Of a stretch of 64,000 nucleotides of DNA, positions 12,601-26,900 are shown in pieces; positions within the stretch are counted from its first letter, which is position 1, and each line of letters opens with the position of its first letter. Below the pieces are notes generated by a model, which saw only the letters and a list, made by a program, of their open reading frames with translations, was not told the origin of the DNA and made no database searches. Both the position numbers and the translations under genes were made by a program. The DNA is from Ricordea florida (taxonomy: Eukaryota > Cnidaria > Anthozoa > Corallimorpharia > Ricordeidae), in NCBI GenBank assembly GCA_949710005.1, contig OX453273.1:34034750-34098749 (forward strand), given 5' to 3'.

Positions 12601-15600
12601 CTGAATACGAACGATTTCAACGATTGGAGAGATTGCGGGGAAATATTGCAGAACAGGTTAAGGATTTTACGCGAAAATACTGCTAACAGAATACAGACAG
12701 AATCAGAGGAGGAACGGCAAAACAGATTAAGGATTTTACGCGAAAATACTGCTAATAGAATACAGACAGAATCAGCTGACGAACGGCAAAACAGATTAAC
12801 GATTTTACGTGAAAATACTGCCAGGATAAGGGGAACAGAAACAGACCAAGAACGACTTGAAAGGTTACAGTCACTTAGTACTTATAGCGAAATGAGATTA
12901 CAAGTAGAATCACAGAGTGAACGTAACAGTAGATTACATAATCTTAGATTAAACACAAATCGCGCTTTAGAGATGGAAACCGACGAGCAAAGATCTTCGA
13001 GACTCGAGACTTCGCGACAATGCAGCGCTGCACGTAGGCAGGAAGTGCAGTTAAACAGACAACACGAGGAACAGACTAGAGAGGAATATCTTACACATGG
13101 ATGGATGAATTCAGAACAGCGACTGCACCAGCAGCAATGGGTTCAAAGTAGCATGGCAGCTTTCCACAACAACATCAACAGCTTGGAACACAGACAGTGT
13201 CTAACATGTAAAGAAACATGGCCAACTGTGCAAGGACTTACTCTTCAGACATACCAGTGCCTAAGATGTAAGAGGGATAAAGAAACTACAAAACTGTTTT
13301 CAGCGGAGAATGACATGGATCCGGGCACAGTACCAGATGAACTACAGAATCTTACAGATGTAGAGGAGATGCTTATCGCTAGAGCCTGCTCAATAATGTG
13401 TATTTATCGTAAACATGGAGGACAGCATGGCTACAAAGGACATGTGTTGAACCTTCCTCAAGACATTCAAGGATTCATCACAAGACTGCCATGCAATGTA
13501 GAAGAACTTCCCTTCCTTGTGATAAGACGACATGGTGCAGACAACAGCAGCAGGGACTGCAGAGTTAGAAGGCACAAGGTGATGCAAGCACTGGCATGGC
13601 TAAAGGACAACAATCCCTACTACTCAGACATTGAAATCAACCATGAAGCTATTGAGTGCCTACCATGTGATGGAGTTCCAACAAATTTGCCTTCAGTTCA
13701 TGTCCAAGAGACAGAAGAAGAACAGCAGAGACAAATATCTGAACAGGGACTTCCTCAGAATGAAGCAAATAGTAGTGAACAGGACAGCAGTTCTTACCTT
13801 CCTTTTCAACAGGTTCAACAACAGGAACAAGACGCTATTCGTGCCTTTATTAATGGCGAAGACCCACTGGACTGGCCATCTAATGAAGGAGATCCCATCA
13901 ATGAATTTCAGACAGAAGGATTGGCTACAATGGCCTTCCCCACACTGTTTGCTCATGGAAGAGGAGACCCCACAAACAAGAGAAGATTAAGGGAGGTAAC
14001 ATTAACTGAGGGTTTTAAACACCTTATCAAGTATGCAGAACATTTGTCAACAGGGCAGTTTGTATGGAGATTTGCATCCCATCCAAGGTTTCCATACTGG
14101 GCACTGAACATGAAGCAGAGACATCAGTTGCTGTCACAAGCTAGGGTTTACCTCACTCAGAACCCTCAAGATGCTAACCTTACCACAGAAGAACTACAGC
14201 AAATGGTTGGACAGATGTCTGCACAGCAACTCATCAACAGAGTTCAGCGTTATGTGGCAAAGATTCAAGGAACAAGACAATACTGGTATCAACGCTATCT
14301 GGAACTTAAAGCTCTTATAGAACAGAAGGGAGCACCAACATTTTTCTTCACATTTAGTGCAGCTGACAATTACTGGCCTGACCTGCATAGACTGCTGGAG
14401 GAACCAAACAATGCAACAACTGCTATACGGATAAAAGCTGTCATAAACCATCCGCATATCACAGACTCCCACTTCGTAGCAAGACTTGAAGAATTCAATA
14501 AACATTGGTTGGATCAAGTTTTGTATGCTGAATGGAAATGGCTTCGTTATGAATGGCAGGCTCGGGGAAGTATTCATGCACATGGTTGTGCAAAGCTCAA
14601 GAATGACCCAGGACTCTGTGAACTTGTAAAGAAAGCTGCTCAAGGCTGGAAGCTTAAGCAAATATTGGACAGGCAACGTGAAGAATCAAACTATCAAGAA
14701 ATGGTAAATGACTTCACACCAGCTATAGAAGCAGGAATTGAAGCCAAAGCAAGAGTTATTCAATATGCAGACTGGCTTCTCACCACCATGAATGAAGCTC
14801 TTCCAGATGGAAATTGGGCAGTACCAAACCCACATCCTTCTGCTATACCCATTCAAGAAACTGGAAATGAAAATGATGACTACCACTCTCTGGTTAATTC
14901 AGTGGAACGTCACACCAGGTGCAGTACAGCATATTGTTTACGTAGCAAACCTGGACAACAACCACATTGCCGATTCAATTACCCAAAGGACTGCACAGAA
15001 CAGACAGACATTGACTTTGAGCTAATTGTTAAGGGAAATAATGTTGGACAAGATGAACTGACAGTGCAGCAGATAATGGACGCAAGAGTAAGAGCTTCAC
15101 TTATCACAAAGAGGAATGATGACCGCATCAACTCACACAATCGTTTAATGCTTCAGAACTGGAGAGCAAATGTGGATTTGCAAGCAATTGTTGACACTGA
15201 CCAGTGCATTCGCTATATGGCCAAGTATGCTACCAAAGGTGAGCCAAGATCTCAACAGGCAACAGAGATTCTCCAATCTGCCATCAATAAGTTACGCCAT
15301 ACAGACAGTGCATCATCTGCCTTACGCCGAGCCATGATTCAAGTTGCAGGAGAACGTGACATTGGATCTCAGGAAACAGCCCATATGCTTCTTGGAAAAC
15401 CTTTGTACAGTTGTACTTACAGCTTTCTCTGCATTTCACTGGATGGAAGCAGAAGAGTACGTGGAGGACAAGATGAAGAAGTAAACCAAGGTGACAGTGC
15501 TTTGGATCTCTCATTGCTTGATCATTATACATCAAGGGTTCAGTGGCGCGAGCAAGTTCCAGGAATTATGCAACTAAATCTACTCCAGTTTGCATCGGAT

Positions 15601-18600
15601 TTTTATATTACAAAGGGAGAGATAAGAAAACGAAAACAGGAGGTGATAATCAGAAGCTTTCCAGTATTTTCTCCTAATCCTTCTGGTAAGAATTATGGTA
15701 AGTACTGTAAATTTCAGCTTGTAAAGTACAAGCCATGGCATCAATCAGTAGATTCTGCCTGGGATGGTCTTGAGGAAAGTGATGAAGTGTTCATTGAATG
15801 CTATAAGAACTTCCTGAATTCTGAGACTGGACAGCAGTGTATACCAACATTTGCACAGGAGCTTGAACAAGCAATGGTACACAATGGGAACAGTGAAAAC
15901 GATGGGGACGAAAACGATGGTGAGGATGATGAGAATATGATGCACCAACAGCAAGAGGAAGTTGAAGAATGGATGCTGCTTTGCAGGTTTAACCAACACT
16001 TCAGTAACAGCACAGCTAACGATGATGCACCTGATTTTGACTGGACAGCTGCCTCAAGAAATATGCCTCCAGACCTCCTTCGGGAATCAGAGAAGTGGAT
16101 AGCAAAACAACGAAATGAAGCCAGAGAAACTGCAAACATACAAGAAATGGAAAGGCAACCTGTAGATTTGACAGCACTGAACCACAGACAAAATCTTGCA
16201 TACAGCATTGTTCAGCAACACAAAAGATGTCTAAATGACAATGTACCTACAGACCCTCTTCACATGATCATCACAGGAACCGCTGGAACTGGAAAGTCAT
16301 TTCTAATTAATGCATTGGCTCATCTTCTGGGAGGTAAGTGTATTCTCACAGGAACAACTGGAATTGCAGGTTTCAACATTTCTGGAAGCACTCTTCACTC
16401 TACATTACAACTACCAGTACGTACTCTAAACAAAACAGATTTGCAAGGCGCCGCCTTACAACGTCTACAACTCAGATTACAGGGTAAACATTATCTCATT
16501 ATAGATGAATTCTCAATGCTTGGACAGAGAACTTTGGCATGGGTTGACAAGCGTCTACGTCAAGCCTCGGGAAAACTCAACACACCTCTGGGAGGATATT
16601 CAGTAATTCTCTTTGGTGATTTTGCACAGTTACCACCTGTAGGAGATAGACCACTTTATTCACCAACAGCTGCTACTATGTTAGCACAACAGGGCTATTC
16701 AGTTTAGACTCTGTTTGAAAATGTGGTTGTATTGAATGAGAATGTTCGACAGAATGGAAATAATCCTGAAGCAGAGGCCTTTAGAGAACTACTATTGAGG
16801 ATGAGAGATGGAAGAGTAACAGAAGAAGACTGGTACAAACTTCAAGAAAGAGCACCACAAAATGTAAACATGGAAGATTTCAAAGATGCGATACGACTGT
16901 TCTACGATAAGGAAAATGTTGCAAGGTACAACTATGAGAAGCTGTGCAGACTTGGTAATCCTATTGCAAGAATATCAGCAGTTCACTCAGGTATAGGAGC
17001 CAGTGCTGCAAAGTCTGATGATGCAGGAGGACTGCAGTCTGAAGTGTTCCTTTCTCAAGGTGCAACTGTCATGCTCACTTCTAACCTTTGGCAAGAAGTT
17101 GGACTGTGCAATGGGACAGTTGGCACAGTTCAGGAACTCCTGTTCCACCCAGATAAACCACCACCATGCTTACCCATAGCTGTACTTGTACACTTTCCCC
17201 ACTACAGAGGTCCAGCCTTCGTAGATCATGACCCCCTTTCTATACCTGTACCACCTCAACGGTTTGAATGGGAAGATGACAACAAGAAACTTTCTCGCCT
17301 TCAATTGCCACTTCGATTAAGCTATGCAATGACGATTCACAAGTCACAAGGACAAACACTAAATAAAGTAGTCATTGACATTGGAAAATCAGAAAGAGCA
17401 GCTGGATGTACCTTTGTTGCAGCATCAAGAGTTCGGTCTTTACAGCATGCTGTAATTCAGCCAATGCCATTCCAAAGACTTCACAGCATAGGTAAGTGTA
17501 AGCGTTTGCAAGAACGACTGACAGAAGAACAAAGACTACTTGACTTAGCAGACAACACATCCAGGATTTACCAACACTTTTAATTTTTAAATTAACTTAT
17601 TCATTTTCAAGCAGTAAAGACAGCTGCTAGATGTAATCATGCAGGTAAGTTGGAATCTCTTAAAAGTAGTACAATGTGTTAAAAAAAAACATCACAACAA
17701 ATTTGGATAACAGGTATATTGTAAACCCTTTCACTCCCTATAAATGAGCAGTTCTTCTCTTCAAATCAATTTGGTTTAAGTCAGTGGGCAGAATTACAAG
17801 CTACATTGAAATGGGCCAATTTCATCTTAAGTACATTGATATTATAAAAAAAATACCAAATTGATATTTTCCAGATAATAAATACATTATATTTCCATTA
17901 TGAACAGATTTTCATTGTAGAGTTGGCAATGAACACATTGCAAATTTTACAAGCACTGTTTGTATAATACTGTTAAAGTAGTTTCATTTATTGTAAAATA
18001 AAGCATTTCTTATTACAAAAATATGAGTAGTGCTTCTGACTGTTAGTGTATATCATTGGTTACAGTTATGTTTTGTGCTATTGACATTTGGGCATTATAG
18101 TTTGCTGTGACAACTTCAATAACTCAAGCTGCAATGACTGTTTTTTATGAAAAACCATACTTCTATTCAATTTTTCTTTTTAGAATTGAAATTTTCATAT
18201 CATATTCAAAATCATATACTATTCTCTGGTTGGGTAGGGATATTTGGACTATTTCTGTAACAGCACAATTAAACTTTCCTCTGGTGTATACTGTTCACTA
18301 CTTGATGTTGATTTCACATTAATTTTTTGGAAGCAATATGTAGTGCAGCCATCTTTTTCAGCATATGAACATTTAAATAACTGTTTCTTACACTGTTTTT
18401 ATGATATGTTCTAAAAATATCACAACAACCTACTATATAGTTGGCACTCTCTATTACCAGCCCTTTATTCAGTCTTTGTACAATTTAATTCTTCCCTCCC
18501 CCTCCCCACCCCTCCCCCTCCCCACCCACCATTTTTTTTTAATGTTATGACATTGGATCTCACACTTATGTTGATATGGCATCTCTATTGAGGAAAGAGG

Positions 18601-21600
18601 AATTTTCTCTCTACCACAGGAGGCACCAATGTAACTAAAGAGAGTACATGCACTATTCATTATGTTCTCAATTCTGGTTTCCTAGGAATGAATTAAATGA
18701 TGACTGCAGTAGACATAATACCTAATCAGAAGATTCTTCTTACAATGAATCTCATGCAATGATAACAATAGGATATCAACAAAAAAGCAGACAAAGCAAT
18801 AGAGACTAAGAAAATAAAACCAAAAAAATCACAGGTTTTTACACAAGAATTCACATCAATTATTCAAGACTTCACCTGCAAAAGATTTACAATCATTTTC
18901 AATTTCTGGTAAGTGAATCTTATTGTGATACCTCATCGACTCTGTATTCCGGGTAAGGACAATAAATAATTTTAATTCTATTCCCTCTGGTGCACTCTCA
19001 GTGGCAGTAAGAGAGCTAAGTGAACGCAAATTTATAAGCACTGTGTTCAGCGGTATACTAATCATATAATTTGCACAAGGTGTCACTAATTGAGTACCAA
19101 ACATGAAATAACGAATAAAATAATGGGGATTAGGCTGATAGCTAAAACCATTGTGACTTCTTCAAAAACTAGCTTCGCGAGGTTTTGCGGAAGTCGTATT
19201 TCTAGTTATTACAGTACAAGAATCAAGGACTCTTGACTTGTAGCAAGATACACATGTACAGTATAACATAGGGCACTTTTATGAAAATGTGTAAAATATT
19301 CCCAAACCATCATTACTTGCTAGATATTAAGTAATTAACATCAAAGAAACATATTTGGAAAATTTTCATGGTATAATTCTTGTCTAAAGGCTTTTCTTCT
19401 CAGTATTCATCTCAGAATTCAACGCTTGACCAACCTCGTGCACTATTGTGTAACGCAATCGTCACATTCACTCTATTCTTACTTCATGTTTTCCCGCTTT
19501 TTACCCCTGATTTGTTATAAAAACACCCCCCCAGATACTAAGGAGAGGTTACACAGGACTCCTTCATTGTTTCTTGTGGATTTCAGCTGGAAAATGGCTT
19601 GAATTCAAGTTTCATTTGGGAAGTTTTTTGCTGCGAGCGTGGTGGTAATTCTATGTTTCCAATTCACCATTTGTAGAATATCTTCGTTTTAAGCCTACTG
19701 AAGACAAAAAAACTTAGCAGGATTTGAAGACCAGTAACTGAACTGTGTTGCAGCTGTGTATCAGCAACCTTTGGTAACTGGAGGCTGAGATACAGGTTTT
19801 CTTTTAGGTATGTTATATTTAATTTCACACATCAAAAGTACACAACAGTTTTGTTTCCGATCACAAAAATTCTTTATTTCTTCATCGCCATGAGTAATTC
19901 TTGAAAACCTTTCTTACTCGATGGTAAACAATGTTATGAACTTTACTCAGACGAATTACCTTCTTTTTTAGGTGCGTTTGGAAGTCGCTAGCCTTATATT
20001 TTTAAGGCATGGAGCGCTGTTGGACCTTGAGCGTTACACAGGCACATAATGGCAACCGCCCCTAGAATTATAATTCTCATTACTTGAAAAATAACTGCAG
20101 AGAACTGTAATTTTGCGTATGGTGTCGTTATTTCCTATTTAATATTTCTGCTCTGTTGAATTTTCGTAATGAGATTGTGTTAAGGGTGAAATGTTACCTT
20201 TTTCACTATTTCATGCAAATGAGCTGTTACGCGTTACACCCTGATTTTGTAACTATTTTCTTGCATTTTCAAGACTTTTGTGTTCCCAGGTTCTTCCAAA
20301 TGATATTTTTTTAACATACCACTTAACTACAATCCTTGTTGAAGTAAGGTAGAAAGTTTAAACAAAATCTGTCATTAGCTTGCAAAGATATAGGAAAATA
20401 TATTTGAGCAACCGCTAATGTACATGTGTATCGTGCTACAAGTCTCTTGTATTCATTCTGTTTTAATTCTGTGTAAGCACACACAAGTTCACAAATATAT
20501 GTACATTGTACTTGTACTATTCACTCATATCACTGACTCAAAACATCAGCTTTCCCTTAATCTTCCTCAGAACTCAAAAAAAAATCCCGTCCAGTTATCC
20601 AGGACAAGACAGTAGATTTTCCCCTTAGGCAAATGAATTTCTCTCCTTATATACTTGCCCTGCAGGCAAGAGCCCAGGCAAGCTGTTTGCCGACTAAATT
20701 TTTGATGACGATTTTGAAAAGAAAGGGTAAATTTTAGGCTCAAGGGTAAGTGTTTAGTTGAAGCTTGATGAAGATTTATAGCGTTTTGTTGAATGCATGA
20801 AGCACGCTCACAGGTCAGAAGTTGCTGCCTAGCATGTGATCAAAATCTGGCACAGGGCAAGAAAACACCATGTTTATTTCTTAAATTTTAGCAATTGTCT
20901 GTGAGCATTTTCCAGTTTCTCTGCACAAAAATAAAATTCAACATCGTGTTCCTGGAAGTTGACTTAAAACAGTCTTTCTTTCATACGAAGACATTTTCCC
21001 TAAAATTGAAAAATTCTTCATTCAAATAAATGACAAAGTATGCACTTGCTGTCTTTTCAAATTTGACACTGTGCCTGTATCAAAACTGAAGTGGGAAAGT
21101 GAATGGAGCTAGACAAGTTACAGGTGATCATTCAAGGAGTTGAACACGAGCTATGACGAACTGAAAAAATTAATTCGAGATGGGTTTATTACATTGAAAC
21201 ATGCCTGTAGTATGACTTCCATTTTTGGGAACATGAATTATTAATGAGTTTGAAAATTTGGACAAGCAGGGAAGTGCCCTGGGCAAGCAAAATTTGAGAG
21301 TTACTTGCCAAAGGGGCAAGCTGGTATTCAAATATTTTTTAACCCCTGTTACTGTGATACAACTTGCATTATCAACTTGTTTGATACGTGTACATTTTTA
21401 GTACTTACTTGTTATAACATTGACACTGAAGCCATGTTTAAACATGTCAGCACCATCAGCAAAGGCGTGACACTCATACCGTCCCAATGTCCCATAAATG
21501 CTGTCATCTTCCGTTGTTACATTTACGATAAACATTGTCACAAAGAGTCTGCTGCCATCCTCTAAAGAAAACAAATAAGTTTAAATACATGCAAGGTGTC

Positions 21601-23271
21601 AGTTGCACAGTATTTATCTGGCAACTATTCTCTGAAAACAAGGCGAATACTGGCATAATATTTTCTGACCTACAAAGCAGCATGGTACAGTATATAATTC
21701 TATTCTAATGCCATCTATTTGACAAGATTGAAGAGCTAACAATAACATTGTTTTAGCATATAATTATTAAACAATGAAGCAACAGTGACGCCTCTTAGAA
21801 GAAACAGCTGTAAAGTGACAATAAATGCCAGTCATTTCTTTACTTTGGCCAAAACTCACTGACACAAGGATTTTCCAGAAGCCCCAGCACTTACAGTACA
21901 TGTAAATACCATCATACGAGGTGAATAGTGTTGAATATCCCAAAATTAATGGCGAGCCAATCAGATTAATCAAAATGCCAAGGTTGCTATGTCGGTACAT
22001 GTATATGTACAGTAAGGGAAATTGCATGAACATGAGTGCATTTTGTGATTTATGCAGGCCTTCTGATAGGGTGCGATAAAAAATTCAAATTATGTGAAAT
22101 TTGCAGGGCAGATTATGCGATTTGAGAGGCCAATCATGCGATAAATAATGAAGATTATGCGATTTTTTTCTGAGCAATTTTAAGCTTGTTTTATAAGGTT
22201 TCAGGATACGAAAAACACTTTTTTGCTGCTCTAAAGACATTTTGAATGTGTTTCTGCTTTATATGAAACAATTTTATTGTGCAAAACACAAAGCTTAACT
22301 GAAACACGATGCTGACGTCTGTCGGCACACATGCAGTGCAAACCTAACTTTGTCTGTGATAAGAATACTCAACGCATCAGCGAAATATTCCTAGCTAGCA
22401 ATGCCTTAGGTTGTGGAGTATATTCCCATTTCAAGTGATTTATTAGACCAAGTTGAACCTGAGATAAATAAACATTTTAGTGATCTGTTCAATTCAATGG
22501 CGATAAAATATAATTGTCGGCTGGCGTGTAAACAAAACACTGGCAAGGATAGAAATAATACCAAAATACTCGATGCATCAGTGAAAAATTAACAGTTAGC
22601 ACAGCCTTGATTTAAAAGTACATTTTCCCATTTCAAGCGATTTCTAAGACCCAGAAGATCATGAGATATTGTTTTTTTTAGGAAATTGCGAACGGAGGAG
22701 CACAAAAGTGGTTTTCCTTCTCAGAATTCTGGTAAAAAAGCTTTAAAAATTGCACGATTTTCATAATTTACCACATAATAGTCCTTTCTTATCGTACAAT
22801 CTCCCTTGAAAATATCACACAATTTCTGATTTTTTATCGCACCCTATCAGATGGCTTGTACATGGCACGGTACAAGTACAGTACTTGACCCTTTCACTCC
22901 CAAAAGTGATCAGCATGTAACTTCTCCATACAAGAACAGGGCAACGTGTGGCTAGCCGTTAATGAGAATCACAGAAATGATCAACTCGGACATCAAGAAT
23001 TTCTCTGACACCAAATTCTCCAAAGTAACTTATAACCAAATGTATGGCACTCGCTGAAGAAAATTGCAACTCAGATCTTGGGAGTGAAAGGGTTAATACA
23101 GTAGGTACTAAATAACATGCATTGTATTCTGGACTTGGCATTGGTAATAAGCTGCTGACAACTGTTCAGCTTACATAAGAGAAAAGTAAAACTATGATAC
23201 TCTTTGCCGTACTTGTTCCTTATAATCAGTTCTGTGGGATGTTAACCCTTTCACTCCCAAGGGGTCTCCAT

Positions 23272-23312
<41 letters not shown>

Positions 23313-23955
23313 GTAAAGTCACTCTTGGGAGTGAAAGGGTTAAGGGAGATAGTCTTTAACCCTTTCACTCCCAAGGGGTCTCCATTTGACGAGTAAAATC
23401 GTCTGGCGTTAGCCAGAGTAAAATCTGTAAAGTCACTCTTGGGAGTGAAAGGGTTAAGGGAGATAGTCTTTAACCCTTTCACTCCCAAGGGGTCTCCATT
23501 TGACGAGTAAAATCGTCTGGCGTTAGCCAGAGTAAAATCTGTAAAGTCACTCTTGGGAGTGAAAGGGTTAAGGGAGATAGTCTTTAACCCTTTCACTCCC
23601 AAGGGGTCTCCATTTGACGAGTAAAATCGTCTGGCGTTAGCCAGAGTAAAATCTGTAAAGTCACTCTTGGGAGTGAAAGGGTTAAGGGAGATAGTCTTTA
23701 ACCCTTTCACTCCCAAGGGGTCTCCATTTGACGAGTAAAATCGTCTGGCGTTAGCCAGAGTAAAATCTGTAAAGTCACTCTTGGGAGTGAAAGGGTTAAG
23801 GGAGATAGTCTTTAACCCTTTCACTCCCAAGGGGTCTCCATTTGACGAGTAAAATCGTCTGGCGTTAGCCAGAGTAAAATCTGTAAAGTCACTCTTGGGA
23901 GTGAAAGGGTTAAGGGAGATAGTCTTTAACCCTTTCACTCCCAAGGGGTCTCCAT

Positions 23956-23996
<41 letters not shown>

Positions 23997-26900
23997 GTAA
24001 AGTCACTCTTGGGAGTGAAAGGGTTAAATAACCCACTCACTGTTTAAAAAGAGTAGGGGACGTAATTCCCGGTGTGGTGGTCTATCTCTTCCTCTGGTTT
24101 CATATGTCATGCACACATACACATTTTCACAAGTGCTTAGGAGCTCCTTGGTGTCACGTGTACATAAATAAAGTATTGTATTGCAAGACTCTACAGAACA
24201 GGGACACTGATATTTTGGTTTTGTTAATTTTGATTTGGGTTGCTTTGCCCAATTGACTTTTTCAAACCAAACCAAAATTACCCGGTAGGTTAAAACAAAC
24301 AAAAATGCATGAAAAGAAATCAAGGTTGCAGCTACTGTATTGTGCAATGATGTATTGAGCTTGAAGGAACAGGCTTAAATCTTTTTGTTCTGATTGTAAA
24401 ATTAATGTACAGTAAAAGCCAAAACTGTTGGAAAAGTGTTTTATTGGGACTCATCCCCAGTGTTGCACCCAGAGTGCGTCATTGCGTCCTGGGACGCAAT
24501 ATTTTTCTTTTGGACCCCCTAAAATATTAAGAAGGGGTCCCTGTGGACACACAAATATCATGCTTGAAATATATGCACATTTCTTCCCCTTGTATGGACA
24601 CGAAGATAAAGAATCTGCTTGCCATGTGCGGAACAATGAACTTCCGAAATAACACTGGAGCGTCACGCCTTCTGATGCACAATTGCAACCAATGACGGAT
24701 TTTTGCGTTCATTCGCTCCACATTTTTTTAGTTCTGACTTCTCATAACAAAAGCTTTTTAGTTTGAGAAAGCCGTAGCATCACGCAGAGGTGAACGAAGA
24801 AACATTTACTCGGCCCAGTAATCGCAGTTTTCAAAATGGCGCACACCGACAATGCGATTTTTCACTTGTCTTCATCATCAAATTAAGAGCTGATTGAAAT
24901 CAATATTTATGATAGGACCCCCAAAATTCTAGTCTGGACCCCCAAATATTTGTCCAAGAGGTCCAGAGGACCCCTACCCAATAAAACTTGGATACAACAC
25001 TGCATCCCTGTTTCAGCCTAAGCCATTGTAGTTGAAATGGTTGATCTCATAGTAGCAGACACGCATACAGTGTAAGACTTCAAGTGTGTAATGTGCATTC
25101 TCAGCTTGTCCAGATTCTATTTTGTTCCAAGTACCACATCTGGAAACTGATTGCCCCATTCTTTGAGCATGTTGGCACTGTCCCACTTCACATTGTAAAC
25201 AACATGAATTAATTTTGTAACAATGACATGTCTGCCAATTGTGTTGAGCAGAGGTGGGTGCATGTATTTCCATGTAAGTATATGCTGCTCAGGCCAAATT
25301 GATTGGTTCATTTGGTTTCCCTTGATTTTCCAATTATGGTACTTGGTAGATTGAAAGTGGACAAGCTGTGGTTATAGACATTCAACCACAGTTAAACATG
25401 TAAAGGCTTACAGGCTTACACAACCCTACACTAATATCATTCTTTTCCACTTTATTCTTAATGGGTGGTTTACTGCACTTACCCTCTGTTTTATTGGTGA
25501 AATATAAGTTTTCATCTGGAGTCAACTCTACATATTTCCCCAACCTGCTTTTCCTCATAAACTTTATTGCACTTGGTTTTACACTGGGATCATCTAGGTC
25601 AGCTGCAACACAGGTTACTTCTGCTGCAGAGAACTCAATGGGATAAATATTTTCTGGGAATGGATCCACTATTTCCAATTTGGCTATGAACAAAACAGAT
25701 ACATCATGTTAGTCCAACTTCACATACTGCTACTGCTACACTGCTGCTTGTAGTGTCAGAATGCAAGCCAGAATGGAATTATTTTCACCTGTTTAATACT
25801 ATGATAAAATAATCAGATGCTACAGTAGAGGAAATGGTACAGATGTATGTCTTCCATTATGGTGTTGTACAAGTACATGTCCATGTATAATTATGTTGTG
25901 TTTCAATTTTTTCGTTGGTTTAAATTTTATTTTTCCTTTGTTTTTTGGTATTGGTAATGAATGATAATGAATTTGAAACAAAGGAAAATATAATTTAAAC
26001 CAATGATAAAATTGAACCACAACATAAATTAAAGACATGACATTGTAGTTTATAGCCATAATAAATGTTCACTTTGTCAATTGAGTAATTGTTCACATGT
26101 ATGAGTACTTTGCAGAACTTACTAAGCAAAGAATTAAGAGCAAGTACATGTAAAGGCCAATCATTAAAATATTATCGCAATAATTTAGTCAAAAGGGAAA
26201 GGGAACCTACAATGTATGAACATAATATGTAGGTTGAGCTCCCTGCTCTTTGGTTTTGTTTTTCCTTTTGATATTCAATCGAATGTTAACATTTTGAGCT
26301 TGGCAAAGAAGTTATTGATTCACCTTAGAATCAGCTCTACTGGGGCCCTTTTTCGCAAAAGACCCGGTAACTTAACAGGCCCGAACCTTGGATTTTTCTT
26401 GGAGACAGCTGTAAGTTTTTTTAGTTCTTAGTTAACAAACCAGCCTAACTTAATAGTTAGAACTATAATGAATTGGTTCCAGTTTAACTTTGAAAACCAT
26501 AAAATAAATAAATAAAAATAAAGGTACCTGTAATTCATGTTGTAAACATTGCAATCATAAAACAGCTTTTCAGGTTCAGTGAGTTATTACTGTAGGCCTT
26601 TCAAGAAACAGGCCTTAGGAGTCATAATCACTTTCTAGATTAAAAATACAGTTTCTGCCAAATGATAGCCAATCACATTGAAATAATGATCATGACAGGG
26701 ACTTTTGTTTCTTGAAGACCACAGCATGTAATGAACACAAAGCCAGCATGTATGTTCCTGTTAAAGAGCTAGCAGTGCAGTTCTAAAAATAGATGATACA
26801 GCACTTAAAACTGATGTACATACATTGTGCTGCATAACACCACAAGACTATTCCGTCTGGTCACAAGTTTCTGTTAGAGCTAAATAAGTACATATTTCAC

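Larger units (their letters stand above)
11763..19205 (+). mobile_element. autonomous-type Helitron, 7443 bp
   Basis: The 5' end is TCCTCGCGAAGCGAGG and the 3' end is CTAG, preceded by a hairpin at 19155-19195. The insertion is proven by copy B: at about 51790-51810 the flanks ACTACATA and TTATTAC lie side by side with no element between. There is no clear target-site duplication, as expected for rolling-circle insertion. It carries one long plus-strand gene with Rep (HUH) and PIF1-type helicase domains. The 5' terminus (CTCGCGAAGC) recurs inverted in the loop of the 3' hairpin. Confidence 0.93.
8368..25398. repeat. segmental duplication, copy A
   Basis: Colinear with 49748-57420: introns and the Ig1b and Ig2 exons align throughout, interrupted by copy-specific insertions. 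Copy A has gained a 1.55-kb element, a Helitron, a 1.2-kb element, a TTAA-type array and an hAT-like element. Copy B shows the empty site for each. Confidence 0.9.

Noticed and set aside
13390..16208. Several minus-strand frames of 60-160 residues
   Set aside because: Antisense shadows of the Helitron Rep-helicase gene.
23192..24040. 282-residue minus-strand frame with 38-residue repeats
   Set aside because: It is the in-frame reading of a 114-bp tandem array of a miniature transposon; the repeats reflect DNA structure, not protein.
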